Below are positions 50,972 to 61,300 of a stretch of 64,000 nucleotides of DNA, in pieces. Under the pieces are notes generated by a model that saw only the letters and a program-made list of their open reading frames with translations, was not told where the DNA came from and searched no databases. How positions within the stretch are numbered: position 1 is the stretch's first letter; each line of letters begins with the position of its first letter. Made by a program: the position numbers and the translations under genes. The DNA is from Candidatus Thiodiazotropha sp. (ex Myrtea sp. 'scaly one' KF741663). Its GTDB lineage: Bacteria; Pseudomonadota; Gammaproteobacteria; Chromatiales; Chromatiaceae. The stretch spans positions 1 to 64,000 of the forward strand of contig JAHXIQ010000007.1 of assembly GCA_025655555.1 (NCBI GenBank), written 5' to 3'.

Positions 50972-51952
50972 TTAGGGGAGCAGCTCTGCGATGATGGCGC
51001 GCTCACTGCGCAGTTCATCCTCTGACGCCTTGAGTCGGGAGACACTTAAATCATCCAGTTCCAGTCCCTGTACGATCTCGTACTGGCCATCCTTGCAGGT
51101 GACCGGATAGGAGAAGACAACCCCTTCATCGATACCGTAACTCCCATCCGAGTGGACCGACATGCTGACCCAGTCGTCATCTTTGGTGCCGAGTGCCCAG
51201 TCATGTACATGATCCACCACGGCATCGGCGGCAGAGGCCGCCGACGAGAGTCCACGCGCCTCTATGATTTCAGCACCTCGGCGTTGGATTCTGGGGATAA
51301 AGTGGTCGATTGCCCAGTCATGGCTCACTTGGTCGAAGACGGGTTGTCCGTTCACCTGGCAGTGATTAATGTGAGGATACTGGGTCAGAGAGTGATTGCC
51401 CCAGATGGTCATGCGGCTGATGTCGGAAACCAAGGTGTTGGTTTTGTTGGCCAACTGTCCCAGTGCACGGTTGTGATCCAGCCGTGTCATCGCCGTAAAC
51501 TGGTTGCGATCGAGGTCGGGGGCGTTGGCTGCTGCAATGAGTGCGTTGGTATTGGCGGGGTTGCCGACCACCACGACTCGTACGTCTCGGGCGGCAAAAT
51601 CGTTGATAGCCCGCCCCTGGGTGGCGAAGATCTTGGCATTCTCAGTGATCAAATCCTTGCGCTCCATGCCTTTGCTGCGAGGCTTGGCACCGACCAGGAT
51701 GGCGTAATTGGTCCCGCGGAAGCCGATGGTCGGGTCATCGGTCGTGACAATGTCGTGCAGCAGGGGAAAGGCGCAGTCCTCCAATTCCATGCGAACGCCA
51801 CTGAGCGCTGACATCGATTGGGGTATCTCCAGCAGTCTCAGTATCACGGGTTGTTCCTGACCGAACATGGCGCCGGAGGCGATACGGAATACCAGTGCGT
51901 AGCCGATATGTCCTGCGGCACCGGTGATCGTGACTTTTACAGCTGGCTTCAT
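50972..51952 (-). CDS. mdh: Malate dehydrogenase
   Basis: The 326-residue enzyme has the NAD-binding start [27 protein letters not shown], the loop with the substrate arginine in [17 protein letters not shown], the [15 protein letters not shown] stretch, the catalytic region [17 protein letters not shown] and the histidine motif [14 protein letters not shown]. It belongs to the LDH-like cytosolic MDH group common in many bacteria, not to the shorter E. coli type. It interconverts malate and oxaloacetate in the TCA cycle and would also be needed for the glyoxylate shunt. The ATG at 51952 (MKPAVKV) is chosen over an in-frame codon six positions upstream. Confidence 0.95.
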   Translation of the reverse strand: MKPAVKVTITGAAGHIGYALVFRIASGAMFGQEQPVILRLLEIPQSMSALSGVRMELEDCAFPLLHDIVTTDDPTIGFRGTNYAILVGAKPRSKGMERKDLITENAKIFATQGRAINDFAARDVRVVVVGNPANTNALIAAANAPDLDRNQFTAMTRLDHNRALGQLANKTNTLVSDISRMTIWGNHSLTQYPHINHCQVNGQPVFDQVSHDWAIDHFIPRIQRRGAEIIEARGLSSAASAADAVVDHVHDWALGTKDDDWVSMSVHSDGSYGIDEGVVFSYPVTCKDGQYEIVQGLELDDLSVSRLKASEDELRSERAIIAELLP

Positions 51953-52121
51953 TTTGACGAGTCCTCTCATTAGTTTGTTAGATGGCTAGATAAGTATAGT
52001 TATATCTGGGCCATGAAACAGCCTGTTTTTGATTTTTTTCCAGCTTTTCTCATCCCATTGCCTGCAGTAAACAGGTGCTGGAAAAGGGCAGGGGTCGCTC
52101 GTCTCCCTATTCAGTCAGTTT

Positions 52122-52364
52122 TCAATCCGAATTCTGCTGTAACTCTTGGGGTGTTTTTGCCCTGACCGTCAGTGCGTGGAGTTCCCCACTGGCAATCTCA
52201 GTATTGAACAGTGTGAGTATGGACCGCTGTCGCTGCAGACTCTTCATGTCGGTGAATGCGGGAGAGCTGACATTCACCTCGAAGCTGCAATTTTCGCCAG
52301 CCACTGTAATCTCTGCATCTGGGTAGAGGCCCTTGATTCTGGTAATCAGGTCTTGTTCATTCAT
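52122..52364 (-). CDS. BolA/IbaG-family protein
   Basis: The 80-residue protein has the class II KH-like BolA fold: ITRIKGLYPDAEITVAGENCSFEVNVSSPAFTDMKSLQRQRSILTLFNTEIASGELHALTVRAKTPQE. The RQR...(V/L)...L pattern and ELHALTVRAKTPQEL ending fit the IbaG (YrbA) branch, which usually has a C-terminal histidine and works with monothiol glutaredoxins in Fe-S cluster handling. No glutaredoxin gene is next to it; mdh is upstream on the same strand beyond 150 bases. It is divergent from the carbonic-anhydrase-like gene. Confidence 0.88.
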   Translation of the reverse strand: MNEQDLITRIKGLYPDAEITVAGENCSFEVNVSSPAFTDMKSLQRQRSILTLFNTEIASGELHALTVRAKTPQELQQNSD

Positions 52365-52634
52365 GGTACGTGGTTCTCTCCAGCGAAGTTGGCAGATATA
52401 GCTCTCGTGAATAAGTCTTGGTTTGGAATTGCCGCTATTTTGGCATCTTCCACTCTAGATGACAGCCTTTGCAATGCCTCGTTTAGTGTGGGAATAGAGG
52501 CCGGAGTCTAATACAGAGGTGTTAAGTAATAAGATTTGTTCATTCGATTGAGAATACGCATGTGATATGCAGGGGATGATTGACACTATGCATGAGTTAC
52601 GGCAAGTTCCACTAAGTGATTGCAGAGAGTGACC

Positions 52635-53690
52635 ATGGATATACATAGTAAACCCATAGAAGACCGGATTGAATGGTTGCTGGAGCATGCCAGTCGCCAC
52701 TCGACCATTTATAGTAGTCCCGATAACTGGCTGGCGCGTACCCGCTATCTGTCCGAACACCCCACCTCGATTGCGGTGCTGAAATGTATGGATGGCCGTA
52801 TCAACATACCGGTCGCGACGAATACTCCTCAAGGTATTATTCAGCCATTCCGTAATTTAGGCGGCATGTTCAACCTGGGTTGGCCCCATTTGGGAGAAGT
52901 CCTCTCCAACTATCTGCAGAATATTGTCTCTGAGGGGCGTCGATCGATGTTCCTCATCACTTACCATTTTTCCAAAGGCGATCCTCAGCGGGGTTGTGCC
53001 GGTTTCAACTACGACACTGAGGCAGCGAAAGCGCATACCTATCAGATCAAGCGACAGGTAGAACAGGTCTTTGGTCAAGGCCACGGTACGGTCTATCCAG
53101 TAGTCTGCGGTTTTGAGACGGACGAGGATGCGCTGATCCTGCATGGCACCAACGGTGAACAGTTGGATATGTCTACGCTGAGTTCGAGTGATCGCGATAC
53201 CTTGCTGCCGCGCCTGGAAAGACTGTTCCCGGACATGAGTGTTCAGATGCGCCTGGATCTCTTACCACTGATCTCAGGCAACCTCGATCATATCGAGGAA
53301 GCAAGACAGATGGCACGTCAACTCGACAATGTGCATCGTGAATGGATGATTTGTGTTGGACGAGGTTTTGATTTCCTGCATATGCCAAACCTGGCATTGA
53401 TTATCGGTCCATACAGCCCGAGTCTCGGCGAGCCGATCCACAAGGCTGCTGGGATTATCGAAAGTAACATGAGCGCCGGCCGTATACCCGATGACGGATT
53501 TCTTCTGCTAGCCTCGGTGCCTTATCAGGAAGTCGGTGTGGATCGGGCACGGGCAGAGTTGAAATCAGAATTCCTATGCGACTTTGCTGCTGAGCAGATT
53601 CGTACTGCCTACCCCGATTTAGCGAAAAAGATGTTCGTGAAAACTGCTGTACTCAACTGGCATTCACGGGCATTGGAAGTTCTGAAATAG
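52635..53690 (+). CDS. Beta-carbonic-anhydrase-like protein
   Basis: The 351-residue protein is not a standard family member, but it carries the beta-CA pattern. LKCMDGRI (C51, D53, R55) matches CxDxR; PFRNLGGMFNLGWPHLGEVL matches the RNAGN region; and FLITYHFSKGDPQRGCAGF gives His111 and Cys121 as possible remaining zinc ligands. The usual HxxC is expanded to H-x9-C, as in the wide spacing of carboxysomal CsoSCA. The C-terminal 200 residues (DIEEARQMARQLDNVHREWMICVGRGFDFLHMPNLALIIGPYSP) are unlike classical beta-CA. The ATG at 52635 is used because the upstream in-frame codon is TTG. It ends 13 bases from the convergent DAB operon, which supports a role in CO2/bicarbonate handling. Confidence 0.65.
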   Translation: MDIHSKPIEDRIEWLLEHASRHSTIYSSPDNWLARTRYLSEHPTSIAVLKCMDGRINIPVATNTPQGIIQPFRNLGGMFNLGWPHLGEVLSNYLQNIVSEGRRSMFLITYHFSKGDPQRGCAGFNYDTEAAKAHTYQIKRQVEQVFGQGHGTVYPVVCGFETDEDALILHGTNGEQLDMSTLSSSDRDTLLPRLERLFPDMSVQMRLDLLPLISGNLDHIEEARQMARQLDNVHREWMICVGRGFDFLHMPNLALIIGPYSPSLGEPIHKAAGIIESNMSAGRIPDDGFLLLASVPYQEVGVDRARAELKSEFLCDFAAEQIRTAYPDLAKKMFVKTAVLNWHSRALEVLK

Positions 53691-53703
53691 GCGTAGGTCC
53701 AAA

Positions 53704-55209
53704 CTAATTAATGCGTGAGAGCCACATAGAGACAGTGGTACTTGTCAGGTCGAGCAACAGTCCGGGAAACAGACCGAACAACAAAACAATCGAAGAGAAA
53801 ACCAGCATGGTTGCCAGCTCCCGCGGACGAAGATCCTGCGCGGTTCGTACCTGGCCTTGGGTCATAGGACCATAAAAGCTCTGACGATAACTGTTCAGCA
53901 GGTAACCGGCACCGATAATCATGCCGGCCAGGGCCGCCAATCCGGCGCCGGTATGAGTCTGCAATGCACTGAACAGGATGAGAAACTCGGCAGGAAAGCC
54001 GCTGGTACCGGGGATGCCGAGTGACGCCAGTCCGAGGAACATGAAAAATGCCGCCAGCAGCGGCATGCTCTGTGCCGCGCCACCGAGATGAATCAGGTCA
54101 GTGGACCCCAGACGATGCTGCAGGTATCCGGTCAGCAGGAACAATCCGCCGGCTATGATCACGAAATTCAATAGCTGAAAAACAGCGCCTTGCAGTCCCT
54201 GTTGGCTGAATGAAGCAATGCCGAGCACCACCAGTCCCACATGACTCATGGATGAGTAGGCCAGCATACGGCGAAGATTGGTCTGGCTGAATGCCGCCAA
54301 TGCGCCATAGAGGACACCGATTACACCCAGTCCGGCAAGTAGCCAATGCAACTCCTGTGCAGCGGTAGGCGCCAATGGTATAGCGAAGCGAATCAGGCCA
54401 TAGGCGCCCAGTTTGAGTCCAACCAGCAAGGCGGCAACAGGTGCCGGACCTTCGAGAGCGACGATGGGCAGCCAGGTATGAAAGGGAAATAAGGGCGTTT
54501 TAACAGCAAAGCCGATCAGCAGAAATAGAAATACGATGATCTCCAGACCCCCGGAAAGTGGGGTATCCAATAGTGTCTGATAATCAAAAGAGAGACCCGC
54601 CGGTGGCGTTGCACCCATGACCTCCGCATGATTAAAGGCGAGAAAGGCGATGGCAAGCAGCAGGGGGATCCCGCCGGCTAGCATAAACAGGGTGTACTTG
54701 GTGGCCGCATAGCGGCGATGCGGTCCTATACCCCATAAGCTAATCAGAAAGTAGAGTGGTATCAGGGTCAATTCCCAGAACAGGAAGAATGCCAGCGCAT
54801 CAATAGTCATGAAGACGCCTAGCGTAGCGGATGTAAATAGCATCAGCAGGGTGTAGTAGACCCTGGGCATGGACTGGATGCTGGTCCAGGAGGCCAATAT
54901 CACACCGATGAACAGCAAGAGGGTCAGCGGCAGGAATGGGGCGGAGATACCATCCACGCCGAATCTAAAGTGGGCGTCCAGTGTGGGTATCCAGGGGTAC
55001 TGTTCAGTAAACTGAAATCCCGCATTCCCGGTATCCAGTCCGATCACGGCGGTGAGTGCGGGGAGCAGTGCTGTGATGAGCGTGATCAGCGCGATCATTC
55101 GTGCTTTTATCTGCGGTAGCAACCAGATCACGACAGCACCCAATAGGGGCAACAACAGGAGAGTTGAAAGCACTGGCAGGTGGGTTATGTCTTGTAAATT
55201 TGCCATCAT
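53704..55209 (-). CDS. NuoM-like subunit c of the DAB locus
   Basis: The 501-residue protein has about 14 membrane helices. The NuoM signature is clear: LAFFLFWELTLIPLYFLISLWG (TM5 glutamate), GFAVKTPLFPFHTWLPIVALEGPAPVAALLVGLKLGAYGLIRF (TM7 and TM8 lysines) and LRRMLAYSSMSHVGLVVLG. All proton-path residues are kept. It is last in the operon and follows subunit b by nine bases. Classical DAB needs only DabA and the NuoL-like DabB; the extra subunits suggest a larger ion-driven complex. It is not part of a nuo operon. Confidence 0.88.
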   Translation of the reverse strand: MMANLQDITHLPVLSTLLLLPLLGAVVIWLLPQIKARMIALITLITALLPALTAVIGLDTGNAGFQFTEQYPWIPTLDAHFRFGVDGISAPFLPLTLLLFIGVILASWTSIQSMPRVYYTLLMLFTSATLGVFMTIDALAFFLFWELTLIPLYFLISLWGIGPHRRYAATKYTLFMLAGGIPLLLAIAFLAFNHAEVMGATPPAGLSFDYQTLLDTPLSGGLEIIVFLFLLIGFAVKTPLFPFHTWLPIVALEGPAPVAALLVGLKLGAYGLIRFAIPLAPTAAQELHWLLAGLGVIGVLYGALAAFSQTNLRRMLAYSSMSHVGLVVLGIASFSQQGLQGAVFQLLNFVIIAGGLFLLTGYLQHRLGSTDLIHLGGAAQSMPLLAAFFMFLGLASLGIPGTSGFPAEFLILFSALQTHTGAGLAALAGMIIGAGYLLNSYRQSFYGPMTQGQVRTAQDLRPRELATMLVFSSIVLLFGLFPGLLLDLTSTTVSMWLSRIN

Positions 55210-55218
55210 TCTGCTGTC

Positions 55219-56733
55219 TCAGTGTGAGGAGTAGAGCGCACTCAGTGCCGAGAGTGGCTTATCCACCAATGTCAGCCAAGGCTCTATATAGAAGCCGGCG
55301 CCAAGGAGTACCAATAGCAGCGCACTGAGAACAAATAGTTCTGCACGGGAGACCGGTATAGCCTGAAAAGGCCTGACACCCGTCGGACGGGGTGACAAAA
55401 ATGCCCGCTGGAAGGCCCAGAGAAGAAAACCGGCTGCAACCACATTGCCGAGTGCAGCGGCGATGGTGACCAGTGCGCCGAAGCGATGAATGGCGGACTC
55501 CAGAATCAGATGCACAGCATCGAAACCGGGTGTGCCGGGCATGCCGACGATAGCCAGGCCACCAATCAGAAATGTAATGCCGAGAAATGGCAGCGTGTCG
55601 AACAGACCGCCCAGGCTATGCAGCAGTGTCGTATAGGTACGGCGGTAGAGCAGACCTGTGGTAAACATCAGCGCCGCCACCGCCAGCCCGAAGGTGGCGG
55701 AGAGAATAACGCTGCCCATAAAAGCGGCATGCTCGAGACTGAAGATACCCAGCACCAGGATGCCGGTATGGGAGATCACTGCGTAGGCAAGCAACCTGCG
55801 CAGGTTGTCCTGCATCATGGCAAGAAAGGCGGCGTAGAAAATACCGGTCAGGGCGAATGCAACCACATAGTTATGCCACTCACTGACCGCCGTCGGCAGT
55901 ATGGGCAGGACAAATCTCAGCAGGCCGTAGATACCTATCTTGAGTCCGAGCAGAAAGGTGGGTGCGACCGCCACATTGCCATGTTCCGCAATCATCGGCA
56001 GCCAGCCGTGTAACGGAAACAACGGGGTTCGAATCGCCAGGCCATAAAAAAGCAGAAAAAAGGCGACAGTTCGAAAGGTCTCGGAAACCGGTGTCTGGGC
56101 GAGTTGTATGAGGTCGAAGCTCCAGGTGCCCGTATGACTGTCTGAGTAACTCCAACCGACCACCATAGTGCCCGCCACAAGCAGCAACAGACTCACACCC
56201 ATGAATTGATAGAAGCGGCGTAAGGCCAGATCCTTTTCAGGAGAATTGCCCCAACGCCAGAGCAGATAGCCGATCAGGCCCACTTGCAGGGCTGAGAGCA
56301 ACACGAACCAGAGCAGGTTAAGTGTCACAAATTGGGCCATCAGAGTGGCCTGCACCAAAAAGGCGATCATATAAAGCCGATTGAATGGCTTCAGTTCTCT
56401 GACAACGCCGTAGAGGGCGACCAGCAGCGTCAGCAATCCGGTGAGGAGTACAAACACCACGGACACACCGTCGACACCAGAGTGGTAGTGCAGATAATCA
56501 AAAACTAATAGCGATTCACTGAACTGCATGCCACTGTGTGTGGCATCGTAATGCCGCCACAGATCAATGCATAACAGAAATTCCAGGACTGCAGCGGCGA
56601 TACCTACGGGTACCATCAATCGCGTATGACGCAAAATCCACAACAGAACGACTGTGCCGATCGGCAGTAATTGCAAAAACGTCAGAATTGGATAGCTGAT
56701 CTGAGCCGACCAGTGGATTTGCTCTATCACCAT
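55219..56733 (-). CDS. NuoM-like subunit b, missing the TM5 glutamate
   Basis: The 504-residue protein has about 14 membrane helices and aligns with NuoM: AIRTPLFPLHGWLPMIAEHGNVAVAPTFLLGLKIGIYGLLRFVLPI and MQDNLRRLLAYAVISHTGILVLG. However, the helix that carries WELxLIP in NuoM reads LNLLWFVLLSALQVGLIGYLL, so the conserved glutamate is gone, and the TM7 lysine is arginine. Proton pumping by this subunit is therefore doubtful; it may be structural. It begins 10 bases after dabB ends and is followed after nine bases by subunit c. It has diverged more than its two relatives. Confidence 0.85.
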   Translation of the reverse strand: MVIEQIHWSAQISYPILTFLQLLPIGTVVLLWILRHTRLMVPVGIAAAVLEFLLCIDLWRHYDATHSGMQFSESLLVFDYLHYHSGVDGVSVVFVLLTGLLTLLVALYGVVRELKPFNRLYMIAFLVQATLMAQFVTLNLLWFVLLSALQVGLIGYLLWRWGNSPEKDLALRRFYQFMGVSLLLLVAGTMVVGWSYSDSHTGTWSFDLIQLAQTPVSETFRTVAFFLLFYGLAIRTPLFPLHGWLPMIAEHGNVAVAPTFLLGLKIGIYGLLRFVLPILPTAVSEWHNYVVAFALTGIFYAAFLAMMQDNLRRLLAYAVISHTGILVLGIFSLEHAAFMGSVILSATFGLAVAALMFTTGLLYRRTYTTLLHSLGGLFDTLPFLGITFLIGGLAIVGMPGTPGFDAVHLILESAIHRFGALVTIAAALGNVVAAGFLLWAFQRAFLSPRPTGVRPFQAIPVSRAELFVLSALLLVLLGAGFYIEPWLTLVDKPLSALSALYSSH

Positions 56734-56743
56734 GCCCCGTTCC

Positions 56744-58300
56744 TCACAGTATCACCACGAAGGTCACGACGATCAGTACGATCAGATAACGCGGTTCGGC
56801 CAACAGTTGTTCTACCCGCGCCAACAGACCGCCTACGCGATGGAGGCTTTTCATCAGACCCTCTCCACCCTTGCTCAACACCAGTCGGGATTCAAACCAG
56901 TAGAGGATATCGGCCAGCCAGGTCATGGCTTTGCCAACAAGGCCGGTACCTTTGCCGACACCTTCCGCATCGGTTTGAGAGGCCCGTTGTTTGAGCATCT
57001 CCCACTGTGCTAATGAAGAGACGCTGCGGGTGTAGGCAGGCAGGCCGACTACCCGGGTGACAATCTGCTCATCGAAGTACTGCACATCACGGGAGAGTGA
57101 AATGGTAGGGCGCACCAGCAGGGCATCGGTCAGGGATTCCACCCAGAAGCGTTGCAGGGCAGCCTGGTGCAGCCAGCGATTGTGGGAGAGCCATTTCGGT
57201 ACCGGCCGGGTCGCCTGTTCAACCTGATAGAGTAACGCCGGCGCCGAGAGGAATTGGAAGGTTCGCCAGATTGCATGTAGTCCCAGGTGCCAGGCAGCCA
57301 GGGTGAACCAGCCGAGCCCGCACCAGAGAAACATCCATCCCACCTGAGTGGTGGTGGAGAACATCAGTGAGCTCTTGACATCCGATTGGGAATGGCCTGA
57401 AAGCCAGCCGTAGACTACCGTCAATGCGCCCAGCAAGGCGATGCCCAGCATGACGGCATGTGCCTGTTGTAATAGGGGCTCCAGGCGAATCAGCAGGAAA
57501 ACACCGGCATGCACCATCAACGCACCATAAAAGATGGCGGAGGAGGGCGTCGGTCCTTCAAGTGCGCGGGCAATCCAGGGAGCGAAGGGCAGTTGAGCCG
57601 ATTTTGCCAGAGCGGCAATGACGAAGCCACTGGCCACAAGACCGGCTAACAGGGTCTCGATCTCCCCGGCACGCAGTGCAATGGTCGGCCAGTCGAGACC
57701 ACCCAGCCACAGCATAGAGAGGACGATCCCCAGGATAAACCCGGCATCACCGACCCGGTTGGTAACGAAGGCGCGCACGCCATTGCGGGTAGCGGCCGGT
57801 CGCTCAATTGCATAGCCAATCAGCAGGAATGAACTGACCCCGGCGATCTCCCAACCCACGAAAACCAACAGTGCATTGCCCGCCAGTACGATGAGATCCA
57901 TGGCACCGGTAAACAGACACAACAGCATGAAGAAGCGCTGGAAGCCGACTTCACGATGCATGTAGTTGGCGGAGAACCGGATCACAAGCAGGGCGATCAA
58001 GGCAACAATCGAGGCGATCGAAAGACCCAGCGCATCCAACGTGAAACTGATCGGTACTGCGTATTCGCCGCTACGGAACCAAGTACCCAATTCCAGCTGA
58101 CCGGGTGCGCCGTTTAGAACTGCTTTTAGAGCTAGGGCGGTCACCAGTAAAAGAGAGGCTGTGGCTGCCAAAGTGGCGACGACGGCTGTGTGCTTTTCTC
58201 CCGCCTCACCACGATTCAAGCCCAACATGTATCCGATACCGATCCAGGCTGCCGCCAGCCAGGGCAGGATTGGGATCAACCCGGCGTATTGATCAAGCAT
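56744..58300 (-). CDS. dabB: DabB-type (NuoL-like) membrane subunit
   Basis: The 518-residue protein has about 12-13 membrane helices with FVGWEIAGVSSFLLIGY (conserved glutamate) and IAALAKSAQLPFAPWIARALEGPTPSSAIFYGALMVHAGVFLLIR (TM7 lysine and NuoL loop). A soluble stretch near residues 400-470 contains PTISLSRDVQYFDEQIV. In DAB systems DabB couples a cation gradient to the DabA active site so that CO2 is hydrated and trapped as bicarbonate. Its ATG overlaps the dabA stop by eight bases, a direct translational coupling that supports the assignment. Confidence 0.9.
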   Translation of the reverse strand: MLDQYAGLIPILPWLAAAWIGIGYMLGLNRGEAGEKHTAVVATLAATASLLLVTALALKAVLNGAPGQLELGTWFRSGEYAVPISFTLDALGLSIASIVALIALLVIRFSANYMHREVGFQRFFMLLCLFTGAMDLIVLAGNALLVFVGWEIAGVSSFLLIGYAIERPAATRNGVRAFVTNRVGDAGFILGIVLSMLWLGGLDWPTIALRAGEIETLLAGLVASGFVIAALAKSAQLPFAPWIARALEGPTPSSAIFYGALMVHAGVFLLIRLEPLLQQAHAVMLGIALLGALTVVYGWLSGHSQSDVKSSLMFSTTTQVGWMFLWCGLGWFTLAAWHLGLHAIWRTFQFLSAPALLYQVEQATRPVPKWLSHNRWLHQAALQRFWVESLTDALLVRPTISLSRDVQYFDEQIVTRVVGLPAYTRSVSSLAQWEMLKQRASQTDAEGVGKGTGLVGKAMTWLADILYWFESRLVLSKGGEGLMKSLHRVGGLLARVEQLLAEPRYLIVLIVVTFVVIL

Positions 58301-61300
58301 CTACGCTATCCTCCCGGGTTGTCTTGATCAGTGCCGGTGGCAGGGGACCATCAGATCCCAAATACCAGTCGGCAGAGCGGTTCACTTGGGTTAGGGTTTT
58401 CTCATCGCTTTGCCACTTGACCCAGCCTTTGTCAGGCTTGAACAGGTGTATGGTGCCATCGTCCGGGTCCATGGCAGTGAGTTGTACCCAAGCATTCCCG
58501 ACCAGCTCCTGCAGCGGTGGTTGTCGCTGGTAGATTTCTGTCAGCACTTCGGTTTTGGCTTCTACCACGACCAGCAACCGCATCGCTTCGTGGATCTCGA
58601 TCATCTGCCGCGGTAATCCGGTGCGTAAATCGGAATTGGCCCCTTCCATCACGCCGAGAAAGCCGGTGACGTTATGCATCACCTTGGAACCGCAGCCGTA
58701 ACCTTCGTTATCCACAGTGGAGAAGTAATACTCGAGGCTGATGCCGGCTCCCACGGCGCCATTGATCAGGAGATGCCTTTCGAGTACCTCGCCGGTGGGA
58801 TCCTGCGAGGCATCATAGGAGATCAGAAAGGCGCGTCGGTCAAAAAAGGCGCCCCGGCTCATGCTGCGTCGGCCAAAGAAGGCACAGGCATTGGTGGCGT
58901 GTCCCAGTTCGGGCCGTGCCTGAGAGAAGTCGAGGGCGCGACCTGCAACGTGGGCGAATGCCCGATGCGGTTCGGGTCGTACGGGCGCTGAGGCGAAGCG
59001 GCGGCAGCGTTCCTGTGCGTGCAACTGAGCGGCTTCAAGGAGTGAATCACGGACTCTCTGCAGCAGAGGTTGATGATCGGATGCAATTGACTCCAGGTCG
59101 TACCAGGCGATTTCATCGTTGCAGGTATCGTGCTCGCCGCCGATGAAGTGTGTCTCAGGCGGGATCACGATCTCCCGCTCGGCCAGCAGTGCGCGTACCT
59201 CGGGTCGGTTGGCCATGGCGGCAACCAGACGTGCATTGGGTCCGCTGAAGTGTCCTGCACAGGCGCCACAGTTATAGGCCGAAGCATGGGGATTGTTCTG
59301 GTTGCGCGATCCGTGTCCGATGATGGCGACCAACGGTGAGAAGCCCTGAGTCAAACCGATGGCCCGAAGCAGGGTCTGCACCCTATCTGCCTGTTCCGTA
59401 TCGGTGAATCCCAGGCGGTTGGATTCTACCGTCGCTTCCGGGCTGTCGTTGGGTGCGACATATCGGATCTCGGTTGAGACCGGTTTCTCCAGCCAATGTT
59501 TGGCTGCTTGCAGCCACTCACCGAAAGCTCGGGGAATCAGAACCTTGCCGGCGACGTGTGCGAGGGTGAAGGGAGCGGCAACGGCGCCCAGCAGGGAAGG
59601 CATCAGCAAGCCGCGCCGGGTCTCTTGAAGAAAGACCTCTGCGACCTGATTCAATCGTTGGTGTCGCTGCTGGTGCAGACGACCGACATCCTCGGCTTTT
59701 GATGCGGGGACTTCGCAGACCTCGTGCACCGGAATAACCGGTGCCGGCACTACGGGTGCCAGGGGGGTGACCCTGGTATCGTCCAGTCCGCGCCAGTTGT
59801 GCGGCACATTGAAGTGTGCGGCTGCACCGAGGGTCTCCACCTCCGGCAGGAGCTCCTCAAGATGACGCCGGATGCCTTCCTCGCGATCGTCCATACAGAA
59901 GACCAACTGTGCTGTGGGTAGCTCGTCTCTGTTGGGCCAGGCACCACGTCCATGGTTTTGAACAAGAGCCTTGAGGATCTGATTCCGGTAGTGTCTTTCG
60001 TAGGCCTGCAGCCAGAGGTAGCCAGCCCGGTCGTCATGCAATCGTTCGAGACAGTCAAAAATCGTATGAATCTGTTCATCTGAGAGCGTGCGTACATCGA
60101 AACCGCACAGCCCAAGCCGCTGAGCAAGTTGAAACAGCGGCCAGGCGCCCTGACAAAGTGTCGGTTGGTCGGTCTTCTCCTCCATCCCGCTATGACGCCA
60201 GGTCCAGATAAGATGGGAGAGATGTAACCAGGGTGATTTGGCATCTGATACCGTTCGCTCAACCGGTGAATGTACCGCACGCTGAGCGCGGCTGGCGAGG
60301 TATTCGGGCAGCCGGCCGTTAAACAGTGCTTCGCGTACCGTGAACTCGTCATGATTGCGGCGAAAATACCATCGCAACATGTCGAGGCTCGATTCCACCT
60401 GAAACAGTGTTGCGCAAAGGTGGTGAGAGAAGATCCGCTCCAGTACCAATCGCACCGCTAGATAGTCGATCATGTCGATACGTGCGGAGAGACTCTCATA
60501 ACCGGGGTGGTTGTGGCGCCATAGCACCATGCCGGACCAGCCGGGCAGTTCGAGCGCGAGCCGTTCCAGATAGCCTACCCACCGTTCCCGCGACAGACCC
60601 ATCCGATGCATCTCGCTGATGATGGTGTCGAGCGGATCGGTATGCAGCAGTTCGAGATGCTGACGCCAGCCTTCGACACCCTGCAGGAGCCAGCTGGGAT
60701 CGGATTCCGCATGGTTCCGCCAATAGGCATAGAAGCCCTTATCTGTATCATTCGGTTGCCATCCGGCCACACCCTGATCGAGGAAGTTAGAGAGCTCTCT
60801 CACCAGCTGCGGGCGGATATCATCCAACAGGTCATGCCCTGTCAGATTTTGCAAGAGGTCACGCATCGTATGGGTCAGACCAATACGCTCCAATTGTTCC
60901 GCTAGGAGGTCGTTGGCTGCCTGCTGCATGCGCTGGGACGCAGTTTTGACCTCGTCGGTATCGTTGCCTGTGTCATCCAGCATGTCGTGCAACATGGTCT
61001 CTGCCTGCTCGGGTGCGAGGTCAAGCAGCTCTTCCGGATGCGGCTGGTTGTCTTGCAGGTGCAACGCTTCCAGGCAGGCCTGCCAGAGGTCACCAACAGT
61101 GATGGCTTCTGTGTTCAGCCCATTCTCCCTGGCGCGTTCGAGCAGGTTTGACCTTATCTCACCCGGAAGACTTGGGTTGAGTTTTTCAAGTGCACCTGCC
61201 TCATCGATCTGCCAAGTGAGTTGACAACCTGAGACCGGTTGCAGGGGAAGCGATAACGCCGAGAGATAGATATCACGTCGTCTGAGAATACCATTCGAGG

